Notes under the pieces: generated by a model
The model's database searches: none
What the model was told of the DNA's origin: nothing
The model's input: only the letters and a program-made list of their open reading frames with translations
In this document: one piece after another, positions 11,590-24,800 of the stretch
Layout of the letters: the number at the start of each line of letters is the position of its first letter
Position numbering within the stretch: position 1 is the first letter of the stretch
Program-made: the position numbers and the translations under genes
Source of the DNA: Tipula vernalis
Lineage: Eukaryota > Arthropoda > Insecta > Diptera > Tipulidae
Length of the DNA stretch: 64,000 nucleotides
NCBI GenBank assembly: GCA_958295665.1
Contig: OY282559.1
Span: 246,136,764-246,200,763 of the forward strand
Reading direction: 5' to 3'

Positions 11590-12439
11590 CTAAAAATCTG
11601 TATAGAACCAAATCGATGTGATGAAGCGCTATAACAAGATGTTCTAATATTGTGACTATTTAGGACGTTTTGATGATAAAAAAGGCTCTTGTATCGACAA
11701 CCTTTTGAAAATTATCTATTTCATAGAAAACATTAGATGGAACTGGTGCTACGCTAAGCCGATTACACGAATGTCAGACTTGTTCTCATATTGTGACAAT
11801 ATATGATGTATAGAGGAAAAATAGGGCTTTCTTAATATGGTTATTTATAAAATAAGAGTTGGGCCCTTCCGACAAATTTTCGAACATTTGTTGCCAGAGC
11901 CGAACCCTATTTTTTCTTAAATAATACGAACATATTAATACCGGGTTTCTATCATCAATAGTATAATTCCATTATTCCTTGTCGGGTTTCCACCACAAGA
12001 CATGAAGTTAGCAGTAATTACAATTACTTTATGTAAAGTTACTTTATGTAAAGTACGACAAAACTGACAACTACATATAGTATAAACAAAAATATTCAAG
12101 CATACGCCAGTTGTGTTTTATAAACAAAAGAGTGTTTTGAAGATGAGAAATTCCTAAAAGTTAATTTTATTTGTGGAAACGGCAAAAATGTATGTCGGGT
12201 TCATAGACTTTATAGAATATACATGTTCCAACAGCTAGTGTATCAAACATAAAAAAACGACGAAGTTGTTTATCCAAAACAGAACTTCTTTTTGGTAGGA
12301 CAATATTTTTCTAAAAACGTTTGGCAATAGTGACTGGATAAAAAATTTCCGAGTCAATAAACCAACTTTTCTTTACGTTTGTGAAATTATTAAATTATTC
12401 AAATACGGCTCAAGCATTCCATCTGTGGGAAAAATTATC
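11590..12439. other. AT-rich non-coding
   Basis: I see no supported gene, RNA or complete repeat here. A phrase near 11860 (agttgggcccttccgacaaa) faintly echoes the repeat patches near 7930 and 10310. Confidence 0.3.
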
Positions 12440-12890
12440 TAAGGGTGGAAGAGATGTTAGAATCTGAAGTCATTCGGCGTTATATTCCAGTTTGGGTCTG
12501 ATATAAGTTTTATAAATTTGTAAAATCTCCAGTACTTCCGCTGCACTCACCGCTTCCTTGTTTATTTGTTCGGCCCCAGAGATCTCGATATTTATTGTTA
12601 AATCGAGAATGTTAACAAATTCAGACGTGTCCACACAGAATCCTAGTTCAATATTTAAATATTATACGTATTAGGGTTCAATTCAACTCTGTTTGCCTCA
12701 CCCCATTTGAGAAAAGCAATTAGATCATGTTTAAGTCGAGATTTGTAAGCATTTGGTTCTACGAGAACGAGGTGTGCCATCAGTAGCATAAGAATGAATT
12801 GTATTGAGAGTCGTAGAAAAGATACCATTTATTAAAAATTAAAAAAGTGTCGGGAATAAGACGAATCGAGAAACCACGTATGAAGAACGA
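12440..12890 (-). pseudogene. LINE reverse-transcriptase relic
   Basis: On the minus strand, pieces of a reverse transcriptase can be followed across several frame changes. They are a block ending in LFPTLF (remnant of a SVLSPTLF motif), then IHSYATDGT where an intact enzyme has a YADD catalytic box, then AFLKWGEANRVELNP, then EIYKTYIRPKLEYNAE of the thumb. The second catalytic Asp box is altered (ATDG), which with the frameshifts shows the copy is dead. Neither end of the element is identifiable and no 5' endonuclease is seen. Clade is not assigned; the motifs fit several LINE lineages. Confidence 0.55.
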
Positions 12891-13459
12891 AGGTTGCACC
12901 ATCCACCACGACAAAAGATTAATTTCTCAATCAAAGAAGCACTACATTGATCGATGGCGAAGTTAATTAAATCACCTGTCGATTGTCCACTGATGTTGAT
13001 CGGATTTGCTGACCTTCTTATCCACAACCCTTAGATTGTCGCAATTTAAAAAAAAGTGTTAACATAATACCTACCTTATTACGTATATTGTACTACAAAC
13101 AATAAAAATAAATAAAAAAAAAAAACAGGGACAAGCCGGAATCCACGGTAAATTTTTTTTACATTAGAGCCTCGGTCATTTTTAGTGATCACCAAAAACA
13201 TTGCAAAAAATGTATGTGGCGCCCGACCGAGCCATGACTAAACGACAAAATGAATTCTGGATGCGATCCAAAACAATTAAATAAATAAACTTTTTATTAA
13301 TTTTTTGTTGAATATTAGTTAATTCATGTAATATCTAATATTCTACCGGTAATTAGACCATTTTAAGAGTGTTTCGATTAACACGAGAAGTATATTAGTA
13401 TTTACGAACAGTAATTAAACGAAACCGACTAATAGATAGAATTCTATTTATTTAATTTT

Positions 13460-13888
13460 AGTAATTTATATGATTTTAATTTGTTTCGAAGATTGTAAGA
13501 GAATTCAATCCAGTTTCGAACTGATGAGCTTATGATTATGAAAAAATCAATCTTCTCATCAGGCCGCGGCGACTGGACTGATTATACCACAATTTACATC
13601 CTATATATACAGAATGTGCTGTGCGTTAAGTACTAGCGAATCGTATTAATACAGATGAATTCTCTTATAATTTCATCTGACAAGAGAATTCATCTGTATT
13701 AGTACGATTCGCTAGTACTTAACGCACAGCACATTCTGTATATATAAAATGTAAATTGTGGTATAATCAGTCCAGTCGCCGCGGCCTGATGAGAAGATTG
13801 ATTTTTTCAGAATCATAAGCTCATCAGTTCGAAACTGGATTGAATTCTCTTACAATCTTCGAAACGAATTAAAATCATATAAATTACT
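13460..13888. repeat. Near-perfect long inverted repeat (207-bp arms, 15-nt loop)
   Basis: Left arm 13460-13666 and right arm 13682-13888 are reverse complements with about five mismatches and no gaps; the loop is 13667-13681. Several mismatches would be G-U wobble pairs in RNA of one strand or the other. The arms are less AT-rich than their surroundings (a tract with ccgcggcgactggactg) and carry no recognisable TE ends or coding sequence. A transcript through it would form a long hairpin of the kind processed to endogenous siRNAs. A young foldback MITE is the main alternative. Confidence 0.9.
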
Positions 13889-15479
13889 AAATAAATATGT
13901 TCTCAATGTAAATTATTAATAGCTTTTAGTTTTAAGAGCTTTTAAAACCAAACCGTTTGACTTTCATATTTGATTTATAAATGAAGATGGTATTTTGGTA
14001 AAAATTTACAGTATTTGATTTCAATGAGCTTTATTCTATTGATTATTTGATATCGATCTATTGATTTACTATGCTTTTCCATAAATTCTGTCTTTCGTTA
14101 AAATGTTTCATGAATTGTCAAGAATATATTTAAGAATTGTCAAGAATATTTAGGTTTAAGAGCTTTTACGTATCGAAGCTTTTCAACTCCAATCATTTTA
14201 GTCAGAAATTTGATATTACAAAGAGTATTTTTTGGACCAAATTCAGAATTTTTGTTCTCAATGTAAATATCCTTTATCCAAAAAGTGTTTCCATCGGCCA
14301 TCGTTCAAGTAGATGAAACTGAACGTGATTCGGTAGATGAAACAGAACGTGATTCATTTGAATGATAAAGCATGACACATTTCGAATATAACTTGAAAAT
14401 AATCAAGAATTTCGAAATAATCTCAAAAATATCGAACTTTTTAAGTATCTAGAATAATCTTCAAAGTTCTCAAATATCAAATTATCCGTAAGTACGTAAA
14501 ACCATAGGAAAAGCAATACGTGAACCACCTAAAGAAAATCGGAGAAATATCGATATTTTGTCATAATTTCAAAAAATCTTTTAAATATCACCATTTAGAT
14601 TTATATATGTAACTCTGCAAGTTCTTACAACTCAAAGCCAAGCGCAGAAAATTCGAATAAATTCGAAAATCTTTAAAAATCTCGAATAATATTATATGAA
14701 TGTCAGTTTGATCTCGAACAATTTCAATAATACTGAAAAATCTGGATATTAATGAATAATATCGGAAAGAATGTAAAAATCTAGAAAACCCACGAAAATT
14801 TGGAAAAATTCCGAAAATTCGTGTAAATATGGAATTATTTGTCAAGTAACTTAATGTTACTAATACTACTAAGCAAGTTAAAGCTAAGCTGAACAGAACG
14901 ATCTGCATTAAGAATAGAAACCCCGGATCTTATCGGATAATTTTTCGGGAACTATCAAATACACCCTACTACAATCTCAAACTTACACGAATAATCTCAA
15001 AATTTCGAATAACCTGAATGTTTCGTAATACCAAATCACCAATTAACTCTCAAACATCACGCAGCTCAATTCCATGATAAACTCTCTCTAGAAGATGAAG
15101 TCTGAGACAAGCGGATATTAAATCAAGAAGCGAGAATTTTCAAAATCAGGAGAACCTCACAAAAACCACAAAAAACACATTCACTAGTTGCAAAATTATG
15201 TTCGCATTTGCATTTTCCTTATATTTCCCATAAAAAACTTTTTCAAAATAAAAATGTAATTGAAATGTAAATATACTTGTTCAGGATCAGAAGCCGAAAA
15301 GAAAATTACTTATTAATGTACTTTGTATATAAACACAATTAATTATAATGTTACTTATCCTTTTCTTGAATTATCTAGTAATGAATTCCATGAACTATGA
15401 AGATATATTTTCCTAAATTTCCATATATTTTCCTAAAATAATCAAAATTGTAAATTAGTTATAAGTTAGTATAAATCAA
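13889..15479. other. AT-rich DNA with cryptic repeats
   Basis: Between about 14390 and 15060 short variants of aatctcgaaaa / aaatctag recur irregularly, a cryptic satellite-like texture. At 14309-14356 a 24-bp unit (gtagatgaaac-gaacgtgattc) occurs twice in tandem and in one frame reads VDETERDS twice, ending in a stop soon after. No gene is supported. Confidence 0.4.
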
Positions 15480-15893
15480 TGTAAATTTAAATTACCAAAA
15501 ATTTTTGAATGACAGCTGATGAGTGATGACATTTATTTTGGCACTGATGATAACATAGCAATTTGTCTTATCAACTTTATATTTTAACATCTATGTTGTC
15601 ATTGCGCCATCTATATTCAAATACTTTCAGATAATAATTTGTAGCTCAAATATATTTTTATTATTCGCCGTGGTTTTTAATTTTTTATATGTTGGCAAGA
15701 TCAAGCTAATAAAATTTATATCTCGTTCACTTCCATTTTGACCGCAGAGCAAGTTATACAACTATCAATAAAATCAAGTTTATTTAATAAATAAAAATTT
15801 ATAACGAAATCAATTAAAACAACATAGAAGTTGGTTTTCCTTTTTTTTATTTTTATTTCAATTTTATTATTGGCATCGATACACGTCCGTACA
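15480..15893 (+). repeat. BEL element 5' LTR
   Basis: TG...CA-ended direct repeat, matching 21401-21813. It contains an aataaa signal near 15784 and A/T-rich runs, and presumably the promoter of the element. Short antisense open frames inside it are by-products of its base composition. Confidence 0.9.
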
Positions 15894-15901
15894 TTATTTT
15901 T

Positions 15902-15918
15902 TGGTCCTTCGAGCCGGA
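15902..15918 (+). promoter_or_regulatory. Primer-binding site complementary to tRNA-Tyr 3' end
   Basis: TGGTCCTTCGAGCCGGA starts eight bases after the LTR. Its reverse complement ends in the CCA of a tRNA and matches the acceptor end expected for eukaryotic tRNA-Tyr (ccggctcgaaggacca). The tRNA identity is from general knowledge and was not searched. Confidence 0.75.
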
Positions 15919-16357
15919 TTATCATTGTCAACGATCCAGAATTTAAGAAATCCAGAGGAAACCGCGTGGAATGGTAGCATCCAGAAAAGAAAAAACGCAT
16001 TAAGTATCAATTTATTTTTTTATTATAATCAATTAAATTTGCGAACTTTATATTAAATTTATTTGAGTTTTAATTATATTGAATTTACTTGTTTAAATCA
16101 CATAAACTATTAAGTGGATCGTGCAAAGCATTTTCGTGAAACACTTTATTAAATCGCATATTGAACGAACGTGTTTTATCCGAGAGTAATTGTGTTTGAG
16201 TGCAAGTCAAATAATTAAAACATTAATATAGTGTTGAGTGAAATCATTGAATATAACTATTAGTTGAATTTTCGGGCGTTATTTCTTATTCCCACGTATT
16301 ACTGTGTTGTAAATTGAAGTACCATTCAGTTGTGATAACTTTTGCATCAATTTTAAA

Positions 16358-17722
16358 ATGGAAACCCTGAAAGGAAAAAGAACATACATTAAAGGACAAA
16401 TTACAAGATTCGAAAAATTTGTTAGTACAATTAAGGACGACACAAGTATAGACGAGTTAACGGTCAGACTAGAGAAAATTCATCAATTATATAAAGATTT
16501 CGTTGAGGTCGAATATCAAATGATCGAACTTTCGGATGTAGTGCAGTCTGACATCGAAATCGTCGATGCTCAATACTATAGCATCGTTCCTAAATTGCAA
16601 GGAGCAATACGTAAAAGGAATGTGGTTCCACTAGTGCCAAACTTAGACCAAACGTTAAACATGACGCAGTCTGCATCTAGCGATTTTCGTTTACCGCGTA
16701 TTACTATTCCCCCCTTTAATGGGAATTTTAAGGAATGGCAGTCGTTTTTTGACCTTTTTGGTTCGACGGTGCACGAGAATCCAAACCTGTCTCCTGCCCA
16801 AAAATTTCAACTGCTTAAGGGACATTTAAAAGATGATGCATTAGCGCTTATTCGTCATTTCCCGATAAATGATGCTAACTACATTGAGGCATATCAGAAA
16901 TTATGCAAAAGGTACGATAGAAAGCGATATATTGTAGATTCATTTATACAAACGTTTTTGGACCAACCAATTATAAATCAAGCAACAGCACAATCTATTG
17001 CACGTTTACATGACACGTGCGATGAGGTGATCCGTGGTCTTAAGGCACTTGGTACGCAAGCAGAGAGTCGAGATCCTTGGCTCATCTATATAGCTACCCA
17101 GAAGATGGATCCTGAAACCAGACAAATGTGGAAACTAGAGACAACAGAGTTGGAATTTCCTACAATAGAGAATTTGTTGTCAGTATTAATGAAACGAATG
17201 GATTCACTGCAAGGCATCAAACAAGAAAATCGCGGAAGCAGACCGGCAACAAAACCAACACAGCACTCAAAAATTCTGCACACTGCAGTAGCAGTAAATT
17301 GTGCAGTTTGTAGTAAAGACCACAATTTAATTGACTGTGCTTAATTTCTAGGACTTGAAATTCAGCAAAGAAGAGAATATGCGAAGAAAAATTCACTCTG
17401 TTACAACTGTTTAAAGGATAACCATTTAGTTTTTCAATGCAAATCAAGGCGAAGATGCACTTTGTGCCAGAAGAAGCATCACGACATTTTACATTTAGAA
17501 GCCTCTACCACTACCCCTGAATCAACTACATGTGGTCATACCAATTCAGTAAGCAATGCAATTCTTCCAACAGTGCAGCTAGATGTTGAACGTCGTAACG
17601 GAGATTGGCAACGATGTCGTGCGCTCTTAGATTCCGGATCACAAACATCTTTCGTAACGGAAGAATGTTTTCAACGTCTTGGATTGAAAAAGGAAAATGG
17701 TCGAATTGGATTCAAGGGCTAA
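16358..17722 (+). pseudogene. BEL gag and aspartic-protease start, with in-frame stop
   Basis: ATG 16358 opens a 328-codon frame with a lysine- and glutamate-rich, coiled-coil-like N-terminus. From residue 112 comes the gag domain typical of BEL elements (PRITIPPFNGNFKEWQSFF, LLKGHLKDDALALI). The zinc-knuckle region begins (CAVCSKDHNLIDC) and is interrupted by TAA 17342-17344, where related proteins carry an ordinary codon. The same frame then continues with CYNCLKDNH and CTLCQKKHHDILH knuckles and the protease LLDSGSQTSFV (catalytic DSG near 17627), until a one-base loss at about 17715 brings TAA 17720-17722. The stop is best read as a point mutation rather than programmed gag-pol control, since BEL elements normally encode one fused frame. 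Confidence 0.85.
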
Positions 17723-20700
17723 ATGATGTTACTTCAGGGATTTCAAAGGGTATTTCAAACATACGCATTAAATCTAGATTCCAGGATGATAACTATAGGA
17801 CAACAGCAACAGTTCTTATAGTGCCAAAGATATCATCATATCAACCATCGATTACAGGACTGGGTAATCTACGAAGTTTGGACAATATGAAACTCGCCGA
17901 TCCAAATTTCAATAAGGATAGGAAAATAGACATCCTATTAGGTAGTGATTTGTTTTTCGAGCTGCTGTATGATGGTAAGAAGTACATTCCCAATTCCAGG
18001 CTTATAGCACATAACACGAAATTGGGATGGGTCATTGCAGGAACGCCAATGCATATTGAAGGTGATAAAGTTACTCCGGTAAACCTGCACGTTGACATCG
18101 ATTCGGCTCTTCGTAAATTTTGGGAGCTCGAAGAAATCAAGGAACCGATTCCATACACAGATGAAGAGAAATTTTGTCTTAATCACTACCAAAACACTGT
18201 TCAAAGAGCAAAAGATGGAAAATATAGAGTAGGCTTACCCTTCAAGTCTGTTTGTCCTAGTCTGGGCAATTCCAAAATGATGGCAGTAAAACGACTGAAT
18301 CAAACAGAGAAAAAATTCGCGCGCAACTCTGAGTTTAAGCGTCAATATGGTGAATTTCTAGATGAATATCGCAAACTAGGTCATATGGCAATATCAGGAG
18401 CGTGTGGAGGCGAAGAATATTTTTTACCGCATCATGGGGTGATCAAGGAGAGCAGTTCGACCACCAAGCTGCGGGTTGTATTTGATGGGTCAGCCAAAAC
18501 ATTGGAAGGAAACTCACTCAATGACCAGTTAGCAGTAGGGCCACAGGTGCAGTCAAGTTTATATGAAGTATTACTGAGATTTCGAACGCACAAGATTATA
18601 TTCACGGCCGATATTGAAAAAATGTATAGGCAGATCTGGGTCAACCGAAGAGACAGCGACTACCAGAAAATTGTATGGAGAAAAGAACCGTTTCAAGAAT
18701 TACAGGTGTATAAGCTTCTGACTGTAACGTATGGTATATCATCGTCTCCTTTTTTAGCCACTCAAACTCTGAATCAACTTGCGTTAGATTATAAGTAAGA
18801 ATACCCAGAAGCCTCAGAAATAGTAAAAAAGGATTTCTATGTCGATGACCTAATGTCGGGAACTAACAACCTAAAAGATGCTAAAATGATGGTTAAGGAT
18901 TTAATAAGTATAATGAAAAAGGGAGGATTCAATCTTCGGAAGTGGGCATCTAATTGTGACGAACTCATGCATGTTATTCCTAAGACACACCGAGCCACCT
19001 CAATTTTGGATATTGAAGACGGATCACAGGCCATCTCGATACTTGGAGTGAGATACTCGACCAAAACAGATTGTTTTCAGTTTAAAGTACAATTACAAGA
19101 TAATAAATTAACAAAACGATATATGTTGTCCGAGTCTTCCAAAATTTTTGACCCGCTAGGTTGGTTGTCACCAACTGTAATAAAAATTAAGATAATTTTT
19201 CAGAAATTGTGGCTAACAGGTACCGACTGGGATGAACTTTTACCGGACCCAATTTATCAAGAGTATGCAGCAGTTAGAGCCAACTTGAAGTGGCTAGAGA
19301 ACATCAGAATAAACAGATGGTTGTACACAGATTTGCTGATGCTTCTGAATTGGCATATTCTGCTGTAATTTATAGCAGGGTCAAGACAAAGGATGGGTAC
19401 AAAACAAATATAGTAACTGCGAAAACAAAGGTGGCACCAATCAAATCGATAAGCATTCCACGTCTGGAACTTTGTGCTGCTACTTTGTTAACGAAGTTAA
19501 TGGTATCCGTCCTTGAAATACTTAAGAGCAATGTCGTTAAATCGTATCGCTTGTGGACAGATTCAACGATTGTACTCGATTGGTTATCTTCGTGTCCGAG
19601 AAGATGGCAGACATACGTGGCAAATAGAGCGTCATTTATATTGCAACATACAAACCGAAGTCACTGGAGTCATGTATCCTCAAACGATAACCCGGCTGAC
19701 TGCGCTTCGAGAGGTTTATTTCCGGAGGAATTGCTGAATCACGAGTTATGGTGGAAGGGGCCGTATTGGTTGAAGAAAGTCGAAGAAGAATGGCCAAATC
19801 AAACTAAGCTAAATGTCGAATTAGCTGAAGCAGCACTAAGGGAACAAAAAGTTAAATCGGTGGTGTTGAGCAACATAAACGAAGAACACAGAGACGATTG
19901 GCTTCTCAGGCTCATTGAACGTTGTTCAAAATTCACTAAAGTGATATTCACGATCACTAGAATATTGATGCTGTTTAGAAGGAAATCGGAGATTAAGGCA
20001 GCTGAGAATTTAGAATTGTCGAGATTCCAGAACGAGGCCAAGATTGATGCGTTCAATTTCGTGCTACGAAGAGTGCAATTGAGTAGTTTTCCATCTGAAA
20101 TAAATGCGCTCATCAACAAAAAACCAATTTGTAAAAATTCAAAACTAACGTCTCTTTTTCCTTTTTTAGACAAATTTGGTTTATTAAGAGTTGGAGGTAG
20201 ATTGTCTAATGCGAAAGTTACATTTGAGATGAAGCATCCGATTATTTTACCAGCAGGGCATCAAGTGACAAGGTTAATCATAAGAGACGAACATCTTAGG
20301 CAATTCCACGCAGCTCAAACTATTTTAATGTCTACACTGAAACAAAAATTTCATATACTCAGATGCAAGGATCAAATTCGAGCAGTCATTGGGCGATGCG
20401 TTAAATGTGTCCGGTTGAAGGGTAAACAACAACAACAGCTGATGGGTCAACTACCACAATCCAGAGTAACATATCATCGTCCTTTCTTTTCCACGGGTGT
20501 GGATTATGCAGGGCCTCTGTTTATCAAGGCATCCAAACTTCGAGGTGCCAAATTGATTAAAGCATATCTGGCGCTTTTTGTGTGTATGGCGACCAAGGCC
20601 GTGCATTTGGAATTAGTGGGTGATATGACGACGGAAGCGTTTTTGGCAGCGTTAAGAAGATTCCATGCGAGGCGCGGCATTTGCGGTCACATATATAGTG

Positions 20701-21440
20701 ACAATGGGACGAATTTTGTAGGTGCCCAAAAGGAACTGCAACGAAATTTAGAAATGGTATCTAAAGATGAGGCAATATTGAGGTACATCACTACAAACAA
20801 CATAGAATGGCATTTTATTCCACCAGCTGCCCCTAATTTTGGAGGTTTATGGGAGGCAGCTATTAAATCAACAAAATTTTACCTGAAGCGAGTACTTGGT
20901 GAATCCCGGCTCACCTATGAAGAAATGTTAACATTATTAGTCGAAATAGAAGCTATTCTTAACTCCCGACCACTTTGTGAGATGTCAGCAGAGGATTTGG
21001 ATCCCCTCACGCCTGGTCATTTGTTAATTGGACATCCGATTAATTTATTACCCGAACCCAATCTTCTACCCCTAAAAGAGAGTCGATTATCACGTTGGCA
21101 GCACATTCAAATGATGGTGCAGCACTTTTGGCAGAGGTGGCACAAGGAGTATATACTGACATTACAGCAACGTCATAAATGGAAACATCCCACAACGAAT
21201 CCAAGCATCGGAGATCTGGTAGTAGTGATGGACAATGATGTTCCACCAACAAAATGGCTTTTGGGACGTATTTTGTCGGTTGTTCCAGGTCAGGATGGAT
21301 TAATCAGGGTTGTCGTCATCAGAACAAAACTGGGTGAAATTAAAAGGCCAGTTACAAAAATATGCATTCTTCCTTCTGGCTCTATTGAGCCAACCGCCAA
21401 TGTAAATTTAAATTACCAAAAATTTTTGAATGACAGCTGA
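17713..21440 (+). pseudogene. BEL pol: protease end, RT, RNase H, integrase (two more lesions)
   Basis: After the frameshift at about 17715 the frame carries the protease C-terminus (ILLGSDLFFELL, LGWVIAGT) and the RT. FTADIEKMYRQI holds the first catalytic Asp (about 18600-18640); an in-frame TAA at 18796-18798 interrupts; YVDD is at 18838-18849. Near 19315-19330 another one-base loss shifts the frame, and RNase H resumes with FADAS (19332-19346) and LWTDSTIVLDWL. The integrase follows: an HLRQFHAA / CVKCVR zinc-binding region, then VDYAGP (Asp 20502), SDNGTNF (Asp 20700) and WEAAIKS (Glu 20853), i.e. 50 residues between the last two catalytic residues, and a basic C-terminal domain with SIGDLVVV. 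TGA 21438-21440 lies about 40 bases inside the 3' LTR. All catalytic residues are present, but the frame is broken. Confidence 0.88.
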
Positions 21441-21813
21441 TGAGTGATGACATTTATTTTGGCACTGATGATAACATAGCAATTTGCTTATCGACTTTAT
21501 ATTTTAACATCTATGTTGTCATTGCGCCATCTATATTCAAATACTATCAGATAATAATTTGTAGCTCAAATATATTTTTATTATTCGCCGTGGTTTTTAA
21601 TTTTTTATATGTTGGCAAGATCAAGCTAATAAAATTTATATCTCGTTCACTTCCATTTTGATCGCAGAGCAAGTTATACAACTATCAATAAAATCAAGTT
21701 TATTTAATAAATAAAAATTTATAACGAAATCAATTAAAACAACATAGAAGTTGGTTTTCCTTTTTTTTATTTTTATTTCAATTTTATTATTGGCATCGAT
21801 ACACGTCCGTACA
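21401..21813 (+). repeat. BEL element 3' LTR
   Basis: Direct repeat of 15480-15893 with roughly 1 percent difference judged by eye. It overlaps the last codons of the pol frame. Confidence 0.9.
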
Positions 21814-24800
21814 ATACTGGTAACCAAAAGATCCGGTAAATGAGAAACTATAAGTTTATTTTTTTTGGTTTGGCTCAAGTGAGGGAAATAAGAAATTATT
21901 TACAGTTGCGGTTATGTATTTTTCCAGTTTCTTCTTGATTTATAGGAACATCACAATGATACATCGCAAGCTACTAACACCAGCAGATTACTATAACCTC
22001 CCCTTTTTCAAATCAAATTTAACCTTTTGCAAAAGAAATTTTATCTGTTGGCAAATCAAATTCAACGTTTTCTATCAAAACTTGATTTGTAAAAGTTGAA
22101 TTTTAAATAGAAAGGGAGTTATGGAAAACGTATAATACAAATAAATCAACCCAGCAAACACTAAAATCGTTGTCGTTTGACGTCGAAAGCTAGTTTAGAA
22201 AAGTTTCTTCTAAATCTAAATAACTGTCAGAATCGCAAGCCATTTTTATTTCTAAGAAGTCAGAACCGAGAAGAAATGGTTGAGCTTGTCTTAAGAAAAT
22301 ATTTAATAGCAATAGGAACGATTTCTTCTTTTTCTGAAAATTAGACCACCGCCTTTTCTTAAAAATTTCCTAGAAATGTATCGTTCTGCAAATTTGCACT
22401 TTTAACTTATTCTGAGCTATTTAATCTTAAATTAGTACTAATAAAGGAAATCTCGTGGACCCCTCATTCAAGGTTCAAGAACTACTTTATATTCAATTTT
22501 AATTTTTTAATGTCCAGACTTTCCAGACTTATTGGCAATAGTCTAGTCCAATAGAAAATCATCACTAAATTGATGCTCATTGAGTTACGTTTAATTATTC
22601 CTATATAATTGTGAGTATCGGCTTAACCAAATAGCAAATCTTTATTTGACCGATAGTCCTTAAACGTTCAACGAGGATCTCGCTGAATGTCATATTGACA
22701 GAGTTTGACCATGAATATTGAATTTAGCGTGGATAAGAAAAGAAATTATTATTATGCCAAGAAACTGAATAATGCTGAACAAATAGAAAGCGTAATTGGC
22801 CTGACATCATAATTTTTATTTTAAACTACAACTACTAAAAAAAAAATTATAGTTTGACAAGATTGTTAAATGGTAGAAAACAATTTTCAATGCGAAATTT
22901 CACAATTTTGGCTTGTATATTGATTATTAACATTTGCGTGGTAATTAGATTGTGAAACAACTCATTAACCTTAAATCATCTCTCTCTCCCGTCGATAATG
23001 TTCTGCATTATCGAAATAAAAATTCCAGTAGAATTATCATTATACAATAAAAATAAAAATATGTACCTTTGTCACAATAAAAAAAAAAATTGTTCAACAA
23101 TGTAAAAATCTAACACCGTAACACGAAAATGACTTAATCGATTAATTTGCACAAAGCTAAATCGCAATATCGCTAATCATCTAACAAAGACAAGTGTTAA
23201 ATATTTCCCAAATTGTAAATACAACGAATATTTACTTCTTCATCTTATTTATTATGAGATTTATATGAGACTTTAATTTTTTCACCTGCGCGTTTCACTT
23301 AACAAAAAAAAAAAAACTAATAATGTTGATTTATAGATAAAAATTTATTACACACAAAAAGTAACAATAATCTTTATACTTGAATAATAAAATAAAATAA
23401 AAAAATATCAAATGATCATTGGATCATATGGCGCCAATTTATAACATCTTTCTATTCTTCTTCAATAATTTGGTGTGATTTTTATGTCACAAAAACACGC
23501 ACACATACACAAACAACACATATACACATTCACACACATAGACACACATACACACCTAAAAAATATTTTCGTTATAATTTACGACAAGTGTCAGAAGATT
23601 TTTATAGATTTTTGTGTTGATTTTTAAATTTAAATCTTAAGACGAATTACTATAGTACATATATACGAGTACATACATATGTTTGTATATCAATGTGCGA
23701 AGATGAGATTTTTATAACGAATTCCACGCTTATGCTATAATGAAAATTAAAAAGGAATTAATCTATTATTTTTATTATTATAATTTTGTATGGTGTCGTG
23801 TCAGGTAATTAAAATGAGGCTAAAATTAACAAGATCGTAAATTAGAAATTATGTGGCATTAAATCATATTATTGGATATGGGATGGATGCATTTAAGCTA
23901 TTTGTGCGCTAATTATAATTTAAGCGCATTTATAATCTAATGCGTGGGAGCGGAATATTTTTTTTTTTTTTTTTGTTGTAACACTTATCTAGCAAACACT
24001 CACAAAATAACTGTTCGGTTTTAATCTGGATTTCCTGCGTAATTCACATATCAAAAAATGGTTTAAAAGGCAACACGAAAACCCACGTGCAAAAAACCTC
24101 CATAACGAAAATTCGATTATCTTTTACGGATAAGTCCATGTTTTCTATACGGATAAACATTTATTCACTTATCAGTTATTTTTTAACATTTGTAATGATT
24201 TACGACTACATTTCCGATTAATATTAATTTGATAGAAAAACAATACTTGAAAATGTATGTTATTGATTCTATAGTCGATACTGTAGTGTGGGTTCTGGGC
24301 ACATACGTAATTTGATAAGATTACTGAACAATAACAGAATAGTTTTCATTAACTTTTAAGCAAAATACTACATAATAGCTAGAATTCGAGGTAAACGAAA
24401 TTCATTCATGACAAAGTACGTAAATTGACATACGTAATCAATTTGAAAACAAAAACACCATATTGCTATCAATAAGAAGAAAATTGTTAATTGCTCATGT
24501 TCCAAACTTATATTGATTTGTATCTTATTGTTTACGGACATTTTCGATGGAATATTATTTTTGTAAGTAGGTACATAATCGTATTGTTTCTAGGTGAGGT
24601 TGGACGAATGGAGAAAGGGTCAAAAAAATGTATTGTATTGCATGATTCACCCTGCTTCTTTTCTAGTGGGTTAAAATAATAAATTAATTTTAGAAAATCG
24701 TGATCGCTCATTCTATTATTGAACTAGACGTTGGCGTGATAAAACTCCTAATTTTATTTTATATAATTTAATAATTGAAAAAAAAAACTAATATATTTGT

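Larger units (their letters stand above)
15480..21813 (+). mobile_element. BEL/Pao LTR retrotransposon, full length
   Basis: Two LTRs of about 414 bp (15480-15893 and 21401-21813) start TGTAAATTT and end CCGTACA. They differ at only a handful of positions (for example gtcttatcaac versus gcttatcgac near 15572 and 21490), so insertion was recent relative to other elements here. A primer site follows the left LTR, then gag, protease, RT, RNase H and integrase in the BEL order on the plus strand. The pol frame runs into the 3' LTR and no clear polypurine tract is seen just before 21401. Five-base flanks (atcaa left, atact right) do not match, so either the duplication was lost or the ends come from recombination. 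Gag-pol has two in-frame stops and two frameshifts. Confidence 0.92.

Noticed and set aside
14390..15060. Satellite array of aatctcgaaa units
   Set aside because: Units have no fixed period and are scattered; a cryptic texture only.
15902..15918. tRNA gene
   Set aside because: Only the 3' acceptor complement is present, right after an LTR; it is a primer site.
15716..16000. Antisense open frame, also present at 21636-21878
   Set aside because: It lies in the BEL LTR and recurs because the LTR is duplicated.
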